A DNA stretch of 51,395 bases from an uncultured bacterium. Its GTDB lineage: Bacteria > Bacillota > Clostridia > Lachnospirales > Lachnospiraceae. Shown here one piece after another: positions 1 to 8,197 of this stretch. Numbering within the stretch: the stretch's first letter is position 1; each line of letters starts with the position of its first letter. The position numbers and the translations under genes were made by a program. The notes below the pieces were generated by a model. It made no database searches. It saw only the letters and a list, made by a program, of their open reading frames with translations, and was not told where the DNA came from. The DNA lies in assembly GCA_905215775.1 (NCBI GenBank), contig CAJMRM010000013.1, positions 1-51,395 on the forward strand, given 5' to 3'.

Positions 1-2099
1 ACTTTGTAGCATGTCACAATCCTTCTTATGTTGACAAGTACAACATGGTTCAGGAGCTGGTTGACGGCGGTACATTCCTGCTGAACTGCCCGTGGGATAT
101 GGACGGTCTGGAGAAGCACTTACCTGGCCAGGTGAAGAAATTCATCGCTGACCACAACATCAAATTCTACACCATCGACGGTGTAAAGCTTGGCATTGAG
201 ACAGGCATGGGCCCGACACGTATCAACACCATCCTTCAGTCCGCATTCTTCGAGCTGACAAAGATCATCCCGGCAGATAAGGCCAACGAGTTAATGAAGG
301 CTGCTGCAAAGGCAACCTACGGCCGTAAGGGCGAGGACATCGTTATGAAGAACTGGGCTGCCATTGACGCAGGCGCCAAGGGACTTCATGAGGTTCAGGT
401 TCCGGAGAGCTGGAAGAACTGTGAAGACGAAGGTCTTGATATGGTTCATGCCACAGAGGGAAGAGAAGACGTTGTTGAATTCGTAAATACCGTACAGGCA
501 GCAGTAAATGCCCAGGAAGGAAACAATCTTCCGGTATCTGCATTCAAGAACTACGTTGACGGTTCCACACCGTCCGGCTCCTCTGCATACGAGAAGCGCG
601 GTATCGCAGTAAACGTTCCGGTATGGAATCCGGACAACTGTATCCAGTGTAACTTCTGTTCCTATGTCTGCCCGCACGCAGTTATCCGTCCGGTTGTTAT
701 GACTGAGGAAGAGGCTGCCAAGGCTCCGGAAGGAACAAAGATGGTTCCCATGACCGGTATGCCGCAGTACAAGTTCGCTATGACCATCTCCGCTCTTGAC
801 TGTACCGGATGCGGCTCCTGTGCAAACGTATGTCCGGGCAAGAAGGGCGAAAAGGCTCTTACAATGGCAAGCCTGGAAGAGAACCTGGGTCAGCAGGAAG
901 TATTCAATTACGGCCAGAAGCTCGACATCAAGCAGGATGTGATTGATAAATTCAAAGAGACGACCGTGAAGGGCAGCCAGTTCAAGCAGCCGCTCCTTGA
1001 GTTCTCCGGCGCATGCGCAGGCTGTGGTGAGCCTCCGTACGCAAAACTAATCACACAGTTATTCGGCGACAGAATGTATATTGCCAACGCAACCGGATGT
1101 ACCTCCATCTGGGGCAACTCCTCCCCGTCCACACCTTACACCGCCAACAAGGCAGGCAAGGGACCGGCATGGGATAACTCCTTATTCGAGGACAACGCTG
1201 AGTTCGGTTACGGTATGTTACTGGCTCAGAACGCCATCCGTGACGGCTTAAAGGGCAAGGTTGAGTCCATTGTTGCCAGCGCTGAGGCTTCTGAGGAAGT
1301 AAAGGCAGCTTGTCAGGAATGGTTAGACACCTTCTCCGTAGGCGCATTAAACGGCGCTGCTACCGATAAGATGGTTGCCGCTCTTTCCGGCTGCGACTGC
1401 CCGGTATGTAAGGAGATCGTTAAGAATAAAGATTTCTTAGCCAAGAAGTCCCAGTGGATCTTCGGCGGCGACGGATGGGCATATGATATCGGCTTCAACG
1501 GCGTGGACCACGTTCTTGCCAGCGGAAAAGATATCAACATCATGGTATTCAACACAGAGGTTTACTCCAACACAGGCGGACAGTCCTCCAAGGCTACTCC
1601 CACCGGCGCTGTTGCACAGTTCGCAGCAGGCGGTAAAGAGGTTAAGCAGAAGGATCTGGCAGCCATCGCAATGAGCTACGGCTATGTATACGTTGCACAG
1701 ATCTCCATGGGCGCAGATATGAACCAGACCATCAAGGCAATCGCCGAGGCTGAGGCATATCCGGGACCGTCCCTGATCATCGCTTACGCTCCGTGTATCA
1801 ACCATGGTATCAAGAAGGGTATGGCAAAGGCCCAGACAGAGGAGAAGCTGGCTGTTCAGTCCGGTTACTGGAACATCTTCCGTTACAACCCGGCTGCAGA
1901 GAAGAAGTTTACTCTGGATTGCAAGCCCGCTACCGTATCCTATCAGGACTTCATCGGCGGCGAGGTTCGTTACACCTCTCTTGCCCTGAAGAATCCGGAG
2001 AGAGCAAAGACTCTGTTCGCACAGGCTGAGCAGAACGCCAAGGATAAGTACGCACACCTGGAGAAGCTGGTTGCTCTTTACGACGACAGCGAGAAATAA
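1..2099 (+). CDS. nifJ: Pyruvate:ferredoxin (flavodoxin) oxidoreductase, C-terminal part
   Basis: This is the 3' part of a gene that begins before the window; the reading frame is open from base 3 and ends at TAA 2097-2099, giving about 698 residues of a family usually near 1,180. The enzyme oxidises pyruvate with CoA to acetyl-CoA and CO2 and reduces ferredoxin in the cytoplasm of anaerobes. Two ferredoxin-type 4Fe-4S motifs are visible (CIQCNFCSYVCP and CTGCGSCANVCPG). They are followed by the ACAGCGE cysteines of the proximal cluster and by the thiamine diphosphate region GDGWAYDIGFNG. Codon use is strongly biased and alternatives are rare, as in a highly expressed gene. A hairpin-rich 3' untranslated region and a terminator follow. 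Confidence 0.97.
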   Translation, partial: FVACHNPSYVDKYNMVQELVDGGTFLLNCPWDMDGLEKHLPGQVKKFIADHNIKFYTIDGVKLGIETGMGPTRINTILQSAFFELTKIIPADKANELMKAAAKATYGRKGEDIVMKNWAAIDAGAKGLHEVQVPESWKNCEDEGLDMVHATEGREDVVEFVNTVQAAVNAQEGNNLPVSAFKNYVDGSTPSGSSAYEKRGIAVNVPVWNPDNCIQCNFCSYVCPHAVIRPVVMTEEEAAKAPEGTKMVPMTGMPQYKFAMTISALDCTGCGSCANVCPGKKGEKALTMASLEENLGQQEVFNYGQKLDIKQDVIDKFKETTVKGSQFKQPLLEFSGACAGCGEPPYAKLITQLFGDRMYIANATGCTSIWGNSSPSTPYTANKAGKGPAWDNSLFEDNAEFGYGMLLAQNAIRDGLKGKVESIVASAEASEEVKAACQEWLDTFSVGALNGAATDKMVAALSGCDCPVCKEIVKNKDFLAKKSQWIFGGDGWAYDIGFNGVDHVLASGKDINIMVFNTEVYSNTGGQSSKATPTGAVAQFAAGGKEVKQKDLAAIAMSYGYVYVAQISMGADMNQTIKAIAEAEAYPGPSLIIAYAPCINHGIKKGMAKAQTEEKLAVQSGYWNIFRYNPAAEKKFTLDCKPATVSYQDFIGGEVRYTSLALKNPERAKTLFAQAEQNAKDKYAHLEKLVALYDDSEK

Positions 2100-2113
2100 G
2101 AAGTATTTCGTGA

Positions 2114-2158
2114 GAAACACTTCGCTGCCCGAAGGCGGCAAAGCGGAGTCTGGGTTTC
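2114..2158 (+). other. Structured 3' untranslated region of nifJ
   Basis: An outer GAAAC/GTTTC pair (2114-2118 with 2154-2158) encloses a longer stem (2120-2129 with 2137-2148, one bulge and one G-U pair) and a CGAAGGC loop. No U-run follows, so it is not a classical terminator. It may protect the nifJ mRNA 3' end, which is inference. Confidence 0.35.
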
Positions 2159-2197
2159 CTGTTTCCATGGGAAGCGTTAGAAATTTGTAAGAAATTT

Positions 2198-2235
2198 GAC
2201 CCGGTATCGTCATTGACGGTGTCGGGTCTTTTTAT
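2198..2235 (+). terminator. Intrinsic terminator of nifJ
   Basis: GACCCG at 2198-2203 pairs with CGGGTC at 2223-2228. The stem continues inward through G-U and A-U pairs to a small CATTG loop, and TTTTTATT follows. The 3' half of this hairpin also contains the -35 box of the next promoter. Confidence 0.85.
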
Positions 2236-2241
2236 TATACT
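2213..2241 (+). promoter_or_regulatory. Sigma-A promoter of the YtrA-like operon, nested in the nifJ terminator
   Basis: TTGACG (2213-2218) and TATACT (2236-2241) are 17 bp apart, so each hexamer matches five of six consensus positions. The -35 box lies in the loop and 3' arm of the nifJ terminator. Transcription would start near 2248, inside the palindrome at 2245-2265. Confidence 0.7.
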
Positions 2242-2244
2242 AAA

Positions 2245-2265
2245 TGTATTAAGAGTGTTAATACA
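2245..2265 (+). promoter_or_regulatory. Perfect palindrome, probable GntR/YtrA operator
   Basis: TGTATTAA (2245-2252) and TTAATACA (2258-2265) are exact inverted repeats around a 5-bp spacer. The palindrome sits at the expected transcription start and just before the YtrA-like regulator gene. GntR-family regulators bind such palindromes and often repress their own operon, so autoregulation is the natural inference. Confidence 0.6.
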
Positions 2266-2309
2266 CTTTAAATAGGCCGATGAAAAATGGCCGGAAAGGA
2301 GAGGGGCAC

Positions 2310-2699
2310 ATGATCATACTGGACTATAAAGACCGGAGGCCCATATACGAGCAGGTGACCGAAAAGCTGGAAGAGCTGATGCTTTTGGGTATCCTGGAAG
2401 AGAATGAGCCGCTGCCTTCCGTCCGCAGCCTGGCCATGGAGCTGTCGATCAATCCCAATACGATCCAAAGGGCCTACGCGGAGCTGGAACGCCAGGGATA
2501 TATTTATACAGTGAAGGGAAAGGGAAGCTTTGTGGCAGAAAACAGTGTTATGAAAGAAAACCGGAAAAAAGAGCTGCTGATCCAGGTCAGCGAGGTGATC
2601 GATGAGGCGATCCGTCTGGGGATCTCCGGGGAAGAGATAAAAAGAATGGTGGAGATCCAGTACCAGGCGGCAGAAAAAGAGGGAGGTGGCCAGAGGTGA
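2310..2699 (+). CDS. GntR-family (YtrA-like) transcriptional regulator
   Basis: A short DNA-binding repressor of 129 residues. The winged helix-turn-helix fills residues 1-75, with PIYEQVTEKLEELM, LPSVRSLAMELSINPNTIQRAY and GKGSF all typical of GntR proteins. Only a short helical tail follows and there is no ligand-binding domain, which is the YtrA pattern. I chose ATG 2310 because a strong ribosome-binding site (GGAAAGGAGAGGG, 2293-2305) precedes it; an in-frame ATG at 2280 has none. The stop overlaps the GTG of the ABC ATPase gene by 4 bp. YtrA-type regulators usually control the ABC transporter encoded next to them, often in response to cell-envelope stress or antimicrobial peptides. The inducer here is unknown. 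Confidence 0.9.
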   Translation: MIILDYKDRRPIYEQVTEKLEELMLLGILEENEPLPSVRSLAMELSINPNTIQRAYAELERQGYIYTVKGKGSFVAENSVMKENRKKELLIQVSEVIDEAIRLGISGEEIKRMVEIQYQAAEKEGGGQR

Positions 2700-3595
2700 T
2701 CGAGGCAAAAAATCTCACAAAAAAATTTGATTCCATTGTGGCCGTGGACCACATCGACGCCAGGATCAAAGACGGCTGCGTCTTTGGCCTGATCGGTACC
2801 AACGGAGCCGGAAAAAGTACATTTTTACGGATGGCCTGCGGCGTTTTGAAGCCGGACGAGGGAACCATCCAGATCGATGGGGAGGATGTTTACGAAAATG
2901 TAAGGGTCAAGGGACGCTTTTTCTATATTTCGGATGACCAGTATTTCTTCGGAAACGGGACGCCCCAGGAGATGATGACCTACTATAAGAGTATTTACCC
3001 TGCCTTTGATGTCCAGAGAGCCTGCGGTCTGCTGGAGTCCTTTTCCCTGGATAAGAGAAGGAAGATCTCCACGTTTTCCAAGGGAATGAAGAAACAGCTT
3101 TCGGTGATCCTGGGTCTCTGTGCCAACACAGAATACCTGTTCTGCGACGAGACCTTTGACGGACTGGATCCAGTGATGCGCCAGGCAGTGAAAAGCCTGT
3201 TTGCCAACGATATGGCGGAGCGGAATTTGACGCCCATCATTGCCTCCCACAACCTGAGAGAGCTGGAGGATATCTGTGACCATGTGGGGATCCTTCACAA
3301 GGGAGGGATCCTGCTGTCGAAGGATCTGGATGATATGAAATTAAATCTCCATAAGATCCAGTGTGTGCTGCGGCCGGGGATGAAGGCCGGGGAGATTCCC
3401 GGACTGGAGATCCTTAAGACCGAAAGCAGGGGAAGCCTCTCCACCATTACGGTCCGTGGGACCAGAGAGGACGTGGAGGCGGCCATGCGGTCCTGCGAGC
3501 CTGTATTTTTTGAAACGATCCCCCTGTCCCTGGAGGAGATCTTTATCAGTGAAACGGAGGTGGCTGGTTATGACATCAAAAAGCTTATTTTTTAA
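2696..3595 (+). CDS. ABC transporter ATP-binding protein (YtrB-like)
   Basis: Cytoplasmic ATPase subunit of 299 residues. Walker A is GTNGAGKST (34-42), a divergent signature is FSKGMKKQ (about 126-133), Walker B is LFCDETFDGLD, and the switch histidine is in ASHNLREL. The last 90 residues form an accessory domain such as is seen in antibiotic and lantibiotic exporter ATPases. It starts at GTG 2696, overlapping the regulator stop. Its 3' end overlaps the permease gene by 26 bp, so the three genes are translationally coupled. Family and context point to export or extraction of a substrate at the envelope; the substrate cannot be read from the sequence. Confidence 0.93.
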   Translation: MIEAKNLTKKFDSIVAVDHIDARIKDGCVFGLIGTNGAGKSTFLRMACGVLKPDEGTIQIDGEDVYENVRVKGRFFYISDDQYFFGNGTPQEMMTYYKSIYPAFDVQRACGLLESFSLDKRRKISTFSKGMKKQLSVILGLCANTEYLFCDETFDGLDPVMRQAVKSLFANDMAERNLTPIIASHNLRELEDICDHVGILHKGGILLSKDLDDMKLNLHKIQCVLRPGMKAGEIPGLEILKTESRGSLSTITVRGTREDVEAAMRSCEPVFFETIPLSLEEIFISETEVAGYDIKKLIF

Positions 3596-5930
3596 GCTGA
3601 TGAAGGAGGATCTGAAGCGGAGGCTCTGGGCCTTTGGACTTTCCTTCCTGACGTTCTTCTTTATGATGCCGGTGTTGGCTGCCATGGGCGTTACGAACCT
3701 GCAGCAGCAGTATGCACGGTGGGTGGAGAATGCCGGAGCCTATGATTTTGGGGCTGGAAATACGGCGGAAACGGAATTTTCCAAAAGGCTTGGGGAACTG
3801 ACGGTCAAGTGTATCGGGCTGGACAATGGATTCATGGGCTTTTTGGTGATCACAGCGGCCCTGGTCCTGGCTCTTACAGGCTTCCTGTATCTGCATTCCA
3901 AAAAACAGGTGGACTTTTACCACAGCATTCCCGTGCGCCGGGAGACGCTTTTTGCAGTCCGTTTTTTGGATGGGATTCTGATCATCGGTTCCATGTATCT
4001 GGTGAACCTGGCCTTTGCCCTGGGGATCCTGGGAGCGGCCGGAGCGTCGGTGCCCGGAATGGTATCCGGCGCGCTCTGGACCTTCCTGGTGCATATGATG
4101 GGCTTTCTGCTGAGCTATGGGCTCATGACGGCTGCAGTGCTCCTCACCGGAAATTTCTTCATTTCCGTTCTGGGCGGCATTGTCCTGTTCGGATATGTGC
4201 CCGCGGTGGCGGTCCTGTTCCAGGGCATGATGCAGATGTTTTTTGTTACGGCCAACCAGCGGCTTTCCAGTATTGACCAATGGATCATCCACGGATCTCC
4301 GGTTCCCTATTATGCGGCCCTGATCGGAGATGGATCGGATCTGCCCATGGCACAGTATGGAGAGCTCATGGGAAGGATCCTGCCGGCCCTTCTTACCGGC
4401 CTTGTCCTGACAGCCCTGGCCGGACTCCTTTATAAGTTCCGGCCCTCGGAGGCGGCGGGAAAAGCCATGGCCTTTCCGGTGACCAAGGCTCCCATTAAGA
4501 TCCTTCTGGTGGTCCCCATCACGATCCTGGTGAGTCTTTTATTCTGGAATATGTATTATAAAAGCCTGGGCTGGGCTGTGTTCGGGTTTGTCTTCGCCCT
4601 GTTCATCAGCCACGGGCTCATCGAAATCCTTTATAACTTCGACTTCCGGATGCTCCTTGCCAACCCGGTCCATCTGGGTATCAGCGCTGTCCTTGCTCTG
4701 GCGGCCATCGGCGTATTCCGGTACGATCTTACGGGCTACGATTCCTATGTGCCCTCTGTGAAGAAATTCCAGTCGGCCTCTGTATTTACCTATGGCCTGG
4801 GAGATTCCCAGGATTACGGACTTCCGGTGACCGCAGAAAACGGCGGATGGGAGGCTGGCAGGGGCGGATACCTGTGGAAATATATGGATAGATCCGATTA
4901 TGTGGCCGGAAACATGGAGATCACCGATTATAGTCTGGTGAAGGATCTGGCGGAGGCGGGAATCGCCGCAGCAGAAGAGTCCAGGGCTGTCCGGTTCCAG
5001 AATCTGGAGGATCCGGCCGGCGGCGGAGCATACATGATCCAGGTTGAAGTGGGGTACAGGGAGAAAAACGGAACGCTCCGGTACCGGTATTACCGCATGG
5101 ACATGAAGGCTGCCATGGAGCTCTTTGAACGGCTGTATTCCAGTGCGGAGTATAAAGAGGGGGCCTATCCGGTCATGAGCTTCCATCCGGAAACCATCAC
5201 AGGCGTCTATATATCCGACGGAAACCAGGCGTCCCTGGTGACCGAGGATCCGGAGGTGACTGCGGAGCTTTTAGCCGTCTACCAGGAGGAGCTGGAGGCG
5301 CTGTCCCTTGCAGAGCGGACAGAAACGATCCCTGTGACTGCCCTGCGGTTTCTGACTGAGGCAGAGCGGGAGTATCTCAGTGCCATATCCGCCTCCAGGA
5401 CTCAGAATTTTTCCGGCGCTTTCCGGCTCAGGGATATGGATCCCCAGGTGAATTTCTTCCCTGTATATCCCTCCTTTACAAGGACGCTGGGGCTTTTAAA
5501 AGAGGCAGGAGCGGCGCTTCCGGAGACGCTGAAGCCGGAGGACGTGGAGCGTATGCAGATTACCTGCCACTATGAAAATCCTGTGCAGTACAGAGAGTTT
5601 GGGGAGACCTCCTGGGAGGACACCCAGGAGGCAGAGGAAATTCCCGGTCGGATGATCGTGAATGACGGCACGGAGGAGACAGGGGAGCAGATCCGGCAGG
5701 TGCTGGATGCAGGGAAATGCAGCTGGTTTTTTGCTCTCAATCCGCTTGCGCCCCATGAGAATGGCTTCACAGTCCAGGTGTATCTGACTCCCGAAGCGGA
5801 CGGAACCGGGGAGCCGGTGACCCTGGAATTCAGCCCCTATGAGATACCGGAATTCATCCGCCGGGAGTTTTCCTATAATCCGGAGGAGGCCTATGAGGCG
5901 AGCTGGGGGCTGGCCGGGAAAAAGGATTGA
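3570..5930 (+). CDS. Large ABC transporter permease with extracytoplasmic C-terminal region
   Basis: Membrane subunit of 786 residues that pairs with the preceding ATPase. About nine hydrophobic segments occupy residues 20-420. After the second comes the cytoplasmic motif KKQVDFYHSIPVRRETLF, typical of ABC-2-like permeases found with YtrA-type regulators. The final 360 residues are polar, without membrane spans, and probably face outward; they resemble what I recall as DUF6449, which I could not verify. ATG 3570 was chosen for its ribosome-binding site (GGAGGTGG, 3556-3563); the frame is open upstream only because it overlaps the ATPase gene. The long outer domain could be a sensor or a substrate-capturing module (inference). 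Confidence 0.85.
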   Translation: MTSKSLFFKLMKEDLKRRLWAFGLSFLTFFFMMPVLAAMGVTNLQQQYARWVENAGAYDFGAGNTAETEFSKRLGELTVKCIGLDNGFMGFLVITAALVLALTGFLYLHSKKQVDFYHSIPVRRETLFAVRFLDGILIIGSMYLVNLAFALGILGAAGASVPGMVSGALWTFLVHMMGFLLSYGLMTAAVLLTGNFFISVLGGIVLFGYVPAVAVLFQGMMQMFFVTANQRLSSIDQWIIHGSPVPYYAALIGDGSDLPMAQYGELMGRILPALLTGLVLTALAGLLYKFRPSEAAGKAMAFPVTKAPIKILLVVPITILVSLLFWNMYYKSLGWAVFGFVFALFISHGLIEILYNFDFRMLLANPVHLGISAVLALAAIGVFRYDLTGYDSYVPSVKKFQSASVFTYGLGDSQDYGLPVTAENGGWEAGRGGYLWKYMDRSDYVAGNMEITDYSLVKDLAEAGIAAAEESRAVRFQNLEDPAGGGAYMIQVEVGYREKNGTLRYRYYRMDMKAAMELFERLYSSAEYKEGAYPVMSFHPETITGVYISDGNQASLVTEDPEVTAELLAVYQEELEALSLAERTETIPVTALRFLTEAEREYLSAISASRTQNFSGAFRLRDMDPQVNFFPVYPSFTRTLGLLKEAGAALPETLKPEDVERMQITCHYENPVQYREFGETSWEDTQEAEEIPGRMIVNDGTEETGEQIRQVLDAGKCSWFFALNPLAPHENGFTVQVYLTPEADGTGEPVTLEFSPYEIPEFIRREFSYNPEEAYEASWGLAGKKD

Positions 5931-5955
5931 CTTTATGACCGGGATTGGATAAGAT
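5927..5955 (+). promoter_or_regulatory. Promoter of the zinc-ribbon gene
   Basis: TTGACT (5927-5932) and TAAGAT (5950-5955) are 17 bp apart. The -35 box overlaps the stop codon of the permease. No terminator is visible between the permease and this promoter, so readthrough is also possible. Confidence 0.45.
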
Positions 5956-5990
5956 AGACGTATATACAAAGGAAAGGGGTAACCAGAGTT

Positions 5991-6491
5991 ATGTCTATTT
6001 TTGACGAAGTGAAAAGAAGCATCAGCAGCACTGGAAAACAAGTGGCAAAGCGTACCAAGGAGATCTCCGACGCGGTTTCCATCCGCTCCCAGATCAATGA
6101 AGAGAAGGAAAGCATTGCAAAGCTGTATGCGACTGTGGGAAAAAAGGTCTTCCAGAACGCCACAGAGGCGGACGAAGAAAAGTTCTTTATGGAATTTACC
6201 TCCATCCGCAGCAGCCTGGAGAGAAAAAGAGAGCTGGAAGAGCGTCTCACAGGAATGGACGGCTGCATTTACTGTTCCGAGTGCGGAGCCCGCATTGACA
6301 AGAATTCCAAGTTCTGCAATAAGTGCGGAACCCGCGTGGATAAGAACAAGGTAGCTGCCAGCGAGGCCATGGCCGAGGCTGAGGCCCATCAGATGGACGG
6401 TACCAAGGAAGAGGAGCAGGGGGCCCAGTATGTGGTCAACGAGATCGAGAACGCCTCTGCCGATATCGTTATGGATATTGTAAACCATTAA
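5991..6491 (+). CDS. Zinc-ribbon protein with N-terminal coiled coil, function unknown
   Basis: A soluble protein of 166 residues with no signal peptide or membrane span. Residues 1-90 are charged and helical, probably a coiled coil. Residues 95-112 form a treble-clef-like zinc ribbon with CSEC and CNKC pairs (C95, C98, C109, C112), and the tail is acidic. Proteins of this build are common in clostridia and have no assigned role. The gene appears to be transcribed alone, with its own candidate promoter and a strong terminator. A ribosome-binding site (AAAGGGG) precedes ATG 5991. Confidence 0.85.
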   Translation: MSIFDEVKRSISSTGKQVAKRTKEISDAVSIRSQINEEKESIAKLYATVGKKVFQNATEADEEKFFMEFTSIRSSLERKRELEERLTGMDGCIYCSECGARIDKNSKFCNKCGTRVDKNKVAASEAMAEAEAHQMDGTKEEEQGAQYVVNEIENASADIVMDIVNH

Positions 6492-6497
6492 GAGGAC

Positions 6498-6553
6498 AGA
6501 CCCACATTGCCGCAAACGGAAGCATCGTATTTGCGGCAATGCGGGTCTTTTTA
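6498..6553 (+). terminator. Intrinsic terminator of the zinc-ribbon gene
   Basis: AGACCC (6498-6503) and CATTGCCGCAAA pair with TTTGCGGCAATG and GGGTCT (ending 6548), leaving one mismatch and a short loop. TTTTTAT follows. The outer stem and U-run match those of the nifJ terminator. Confidence 0.9.
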
Positions 6554-6614
6554 TGCAGCGGGGCAGCGAAGGAGCTTCACAGGTCAGTTTTTCTTTTCCC
6601 TCACTTCCGCCATA

Positions 6615-6683
6615 ACTAAAACAGCCCCCGCCCGTTCGCGCAAACACGATGCTTTCGTTTGCGTGAATGGGCGGGGGGCTGTT
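6615..6683 (-). terminator. Intrinsic terminator of the purF-like gene
   Basis: Read on the minus strand, ACAGCCCCCCGCCC and CGCAAACGAAAGC pair with their complements to form a stem of more than 25 bp. The run TTTTAG follows. It lies just downstream of the stop codon at 6690. Confidence 0.85.
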
Positions 6684-6689
6684 CTGTAA

Positions 6690-8099
6690 TCACCCTTTCC
6701 CGTTCCAGCAGTATGTACAGAGCTTACACGGCTCGATGCCGATGGATTCCACCAGGTCGTCCAGCCGGTGGAAACGGAGAGTGGTGAAATGGAGCCGTTT
6801 CCGGATCTCCTCCACCATTTCCTTGTAGTTCTGGCTGTCGGGATCTGTGTAGGTGGCCAGGGTTTCTTCGGAAACGTTTTCTCCTTCCCGGTCACGGATG
6901 ATCCGGCGGGTGATCAGATCGTATTCGGATCTGGAGCGGGAGAAGTTTAAGTACGGACACCCAAAGGTGATGGGCGGACAGGCCGGCCTTACGTGGACCT
7001 CCCTGGCGCCGCTCTCATATAAAAATTCGGTCGTTTCTCCCAGCTGGGTCCCGCGGACGATGGAATCGTCGATGAGCAGGAGCTTTTTATCCCGGATCAA
7101 TACGTCCACAGGGATCAGCTTCATTTTGGCAATGAGGTTTCTCTGCTTCTGGCTGGTGGGCATAAAGGACCGGGGCCAGGTGGGCGTATATTTGATGAAG
7201 GGGCGGGAGAAGGGAATGCCGGACTCGTTGGCGTAGCCCACTGCATGGGCAATACCGGAATCGGGTACTCCGGCCACGCTGTCGGCGGTGACGCCCTTAT
7301 CTCTTCTGGCCAGGAGCTTTCCGCAGTCATAGCGCATTTTTTCCACACTGATCCCCTCATAGCTGGCGGTGGGATAGCCGTAGTAGGCCCAGAGGAAGGC
7401 GCACATCTTCATTTCCTTCCGCGGAGCGCTTAAGCACTCCACGCCTTCCGGCGTGATGAAATCGATCTCGCCGGGGCCAAGCTCCGAATAGTGGTGGTAT
7501 CCCAGATTCAGGTATGCAAAATTCTCAAAGGAAGCGCAGAAGGCTCCCTCCTTCTGACCGATGGTGATGGGGGTCCGGCCATAGCGGTCCCGGGATGCGT
7601 AGATTCCTTCCGGAGTCAGGAGAAGCATGGACATGGAGCCCTGGATCCGTTCCTGGGCGTAAAGGAGCCCCTCCACCAGGCTGTTCCTCTGGTCGATGAG
7701 AGAGGCCACCAGCTCCGTATCATTGATCTTGCCGCCGCTCATGCTCATAAAATGGACGTGGCCGTTTTTATAGGCCTCCTTGATCAGCTCCTCAGAGTTA
7801 CGGATCACACCCACAGTGGCCAGGGCGTAGGTCCCCAGATGGGAGCGGATCAGCAGGGGCTGGGGATCCATATCCGAGATACAGCCAATACCCAGCGTGC
7901 CCTCCAGCTCATCCAGGTCGTGGTCGAACTTTGTACGGAAGGGTGTGTTTTCAATGTTGTGGATGGCGCGCTGGAAGCCGTTCTCGCCGTATACGGCCAT
8001 GCCTCCGCGCCGGGTTCCCAGATGGGAGTGGTAGTCGATACCAAAGAAAAGATCCATGGTACAGCTGCTCTTTGATGCTACGCCAAATATACCGCCCAT
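6690..8099 (-). CDS. PurF-like amidophosphoribosyltransferase homologue without the catalytic cysteine
   Basis: The protein has 469 residues and the domain order of PurF: an Ntn-type glutaminase domain and then a phosphoribosyltransferase domain. The PRPP loop LLLIDDSIVRGTQ (about 340-352) is intact. Cysteines C233, C381, C458 and C461 match the spacing of the 4Fe-4S ligands of Bacillus subtilis PurF. The glutaminase site is not intact. The mature protein would start GGIFG where PurF starts with its nucleophile, CGI(F/V)G. The usual Arg of VRYST is replaced (GCIS), and HNGN reads TVGV. I chose ATG 8099 because AAGGAG (8107-8112) lies 7 nt before it but only 1 nt before the ATG at 8105. It cannot be an ordinary glutamine-using PurF. 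It may use ammonia or have another PRPP-dependent role. Confidence 0.88.
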   Translation of the reverse strand: MGGIFGVASKSSCTMDLFFGIDYHSHLGTRRGGMAVYGENGFQRAIHNIENTPFRTKFDHDLDELEGTLGIGCISDMDPQPLLIRSHLGTYALATVGVIRNSEELIKEAYKNGHVHFMSMSGGKINDTELVASLIDQRNSLVEGLLYAQERIQGSMSMLLLTPEGIYASRDRYGRTPITIGQKEGAFCASFENFAYLNLGYHHYSELGPGEIDFITPEGVECLSAPRKEMKMCAFLWAYYGYPTASYEGISVEKMRYDCGKLLARRDKGVTADSVAGVPDSGIAHAVGYANESGIPFSRPFIKYTPTWPRSFMPTSQKQRNLIAKMKLIPVDVLIRDKKLLLIDDSIVRGTQLGETTEFLYESGAREVHVRPACPPITFGCPYLNFSRSRSEYDLITRRIIRDREGENVSEETLATYTDPDSQNYKEMVEEIRKRLHFTTLRFHRLDDLVESIGIEPCKLCTYCWNGKG

Positions 8100-8160
8100 A
8101 AACATTCTCCTTTTATAAGTAAATATTTATATTAGTGATACAAAATTAAGAACATCTAAT

Positions 8161-8189
8161 ATAATACCACATTCTCTGGGAGAGGACAA
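8161..8189 (-). promoter_or_regulatory. Promoter of the purF-like gene
   Basis: On the minus strand TTGTCC (8189-8184) and TATTAT (8166-8161) are 17 bp apart, and TGG before the -10 makes it an extended -10 promoter. Transcription would start near 8154, giving an AT-rich leader of about 55 nt. Confidence 0.7.
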
Positions 8190-8197
8190 TAAGTAAT

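Noticed and set aside
5496..6647. Minus-strand open frame of 383 codons across the permease end and the zinc-ribbon gene
   Set aside because: It spans two unrelated real genes and a terminator on the other strand and has no protein-like motifs.
6618..6683. Long GC-rich inverted repeat as a possible mobile-element end
   Set aside because: It fits a simple terminator for the minus-strand gene; no transposase, target duplication or second copy is visible.
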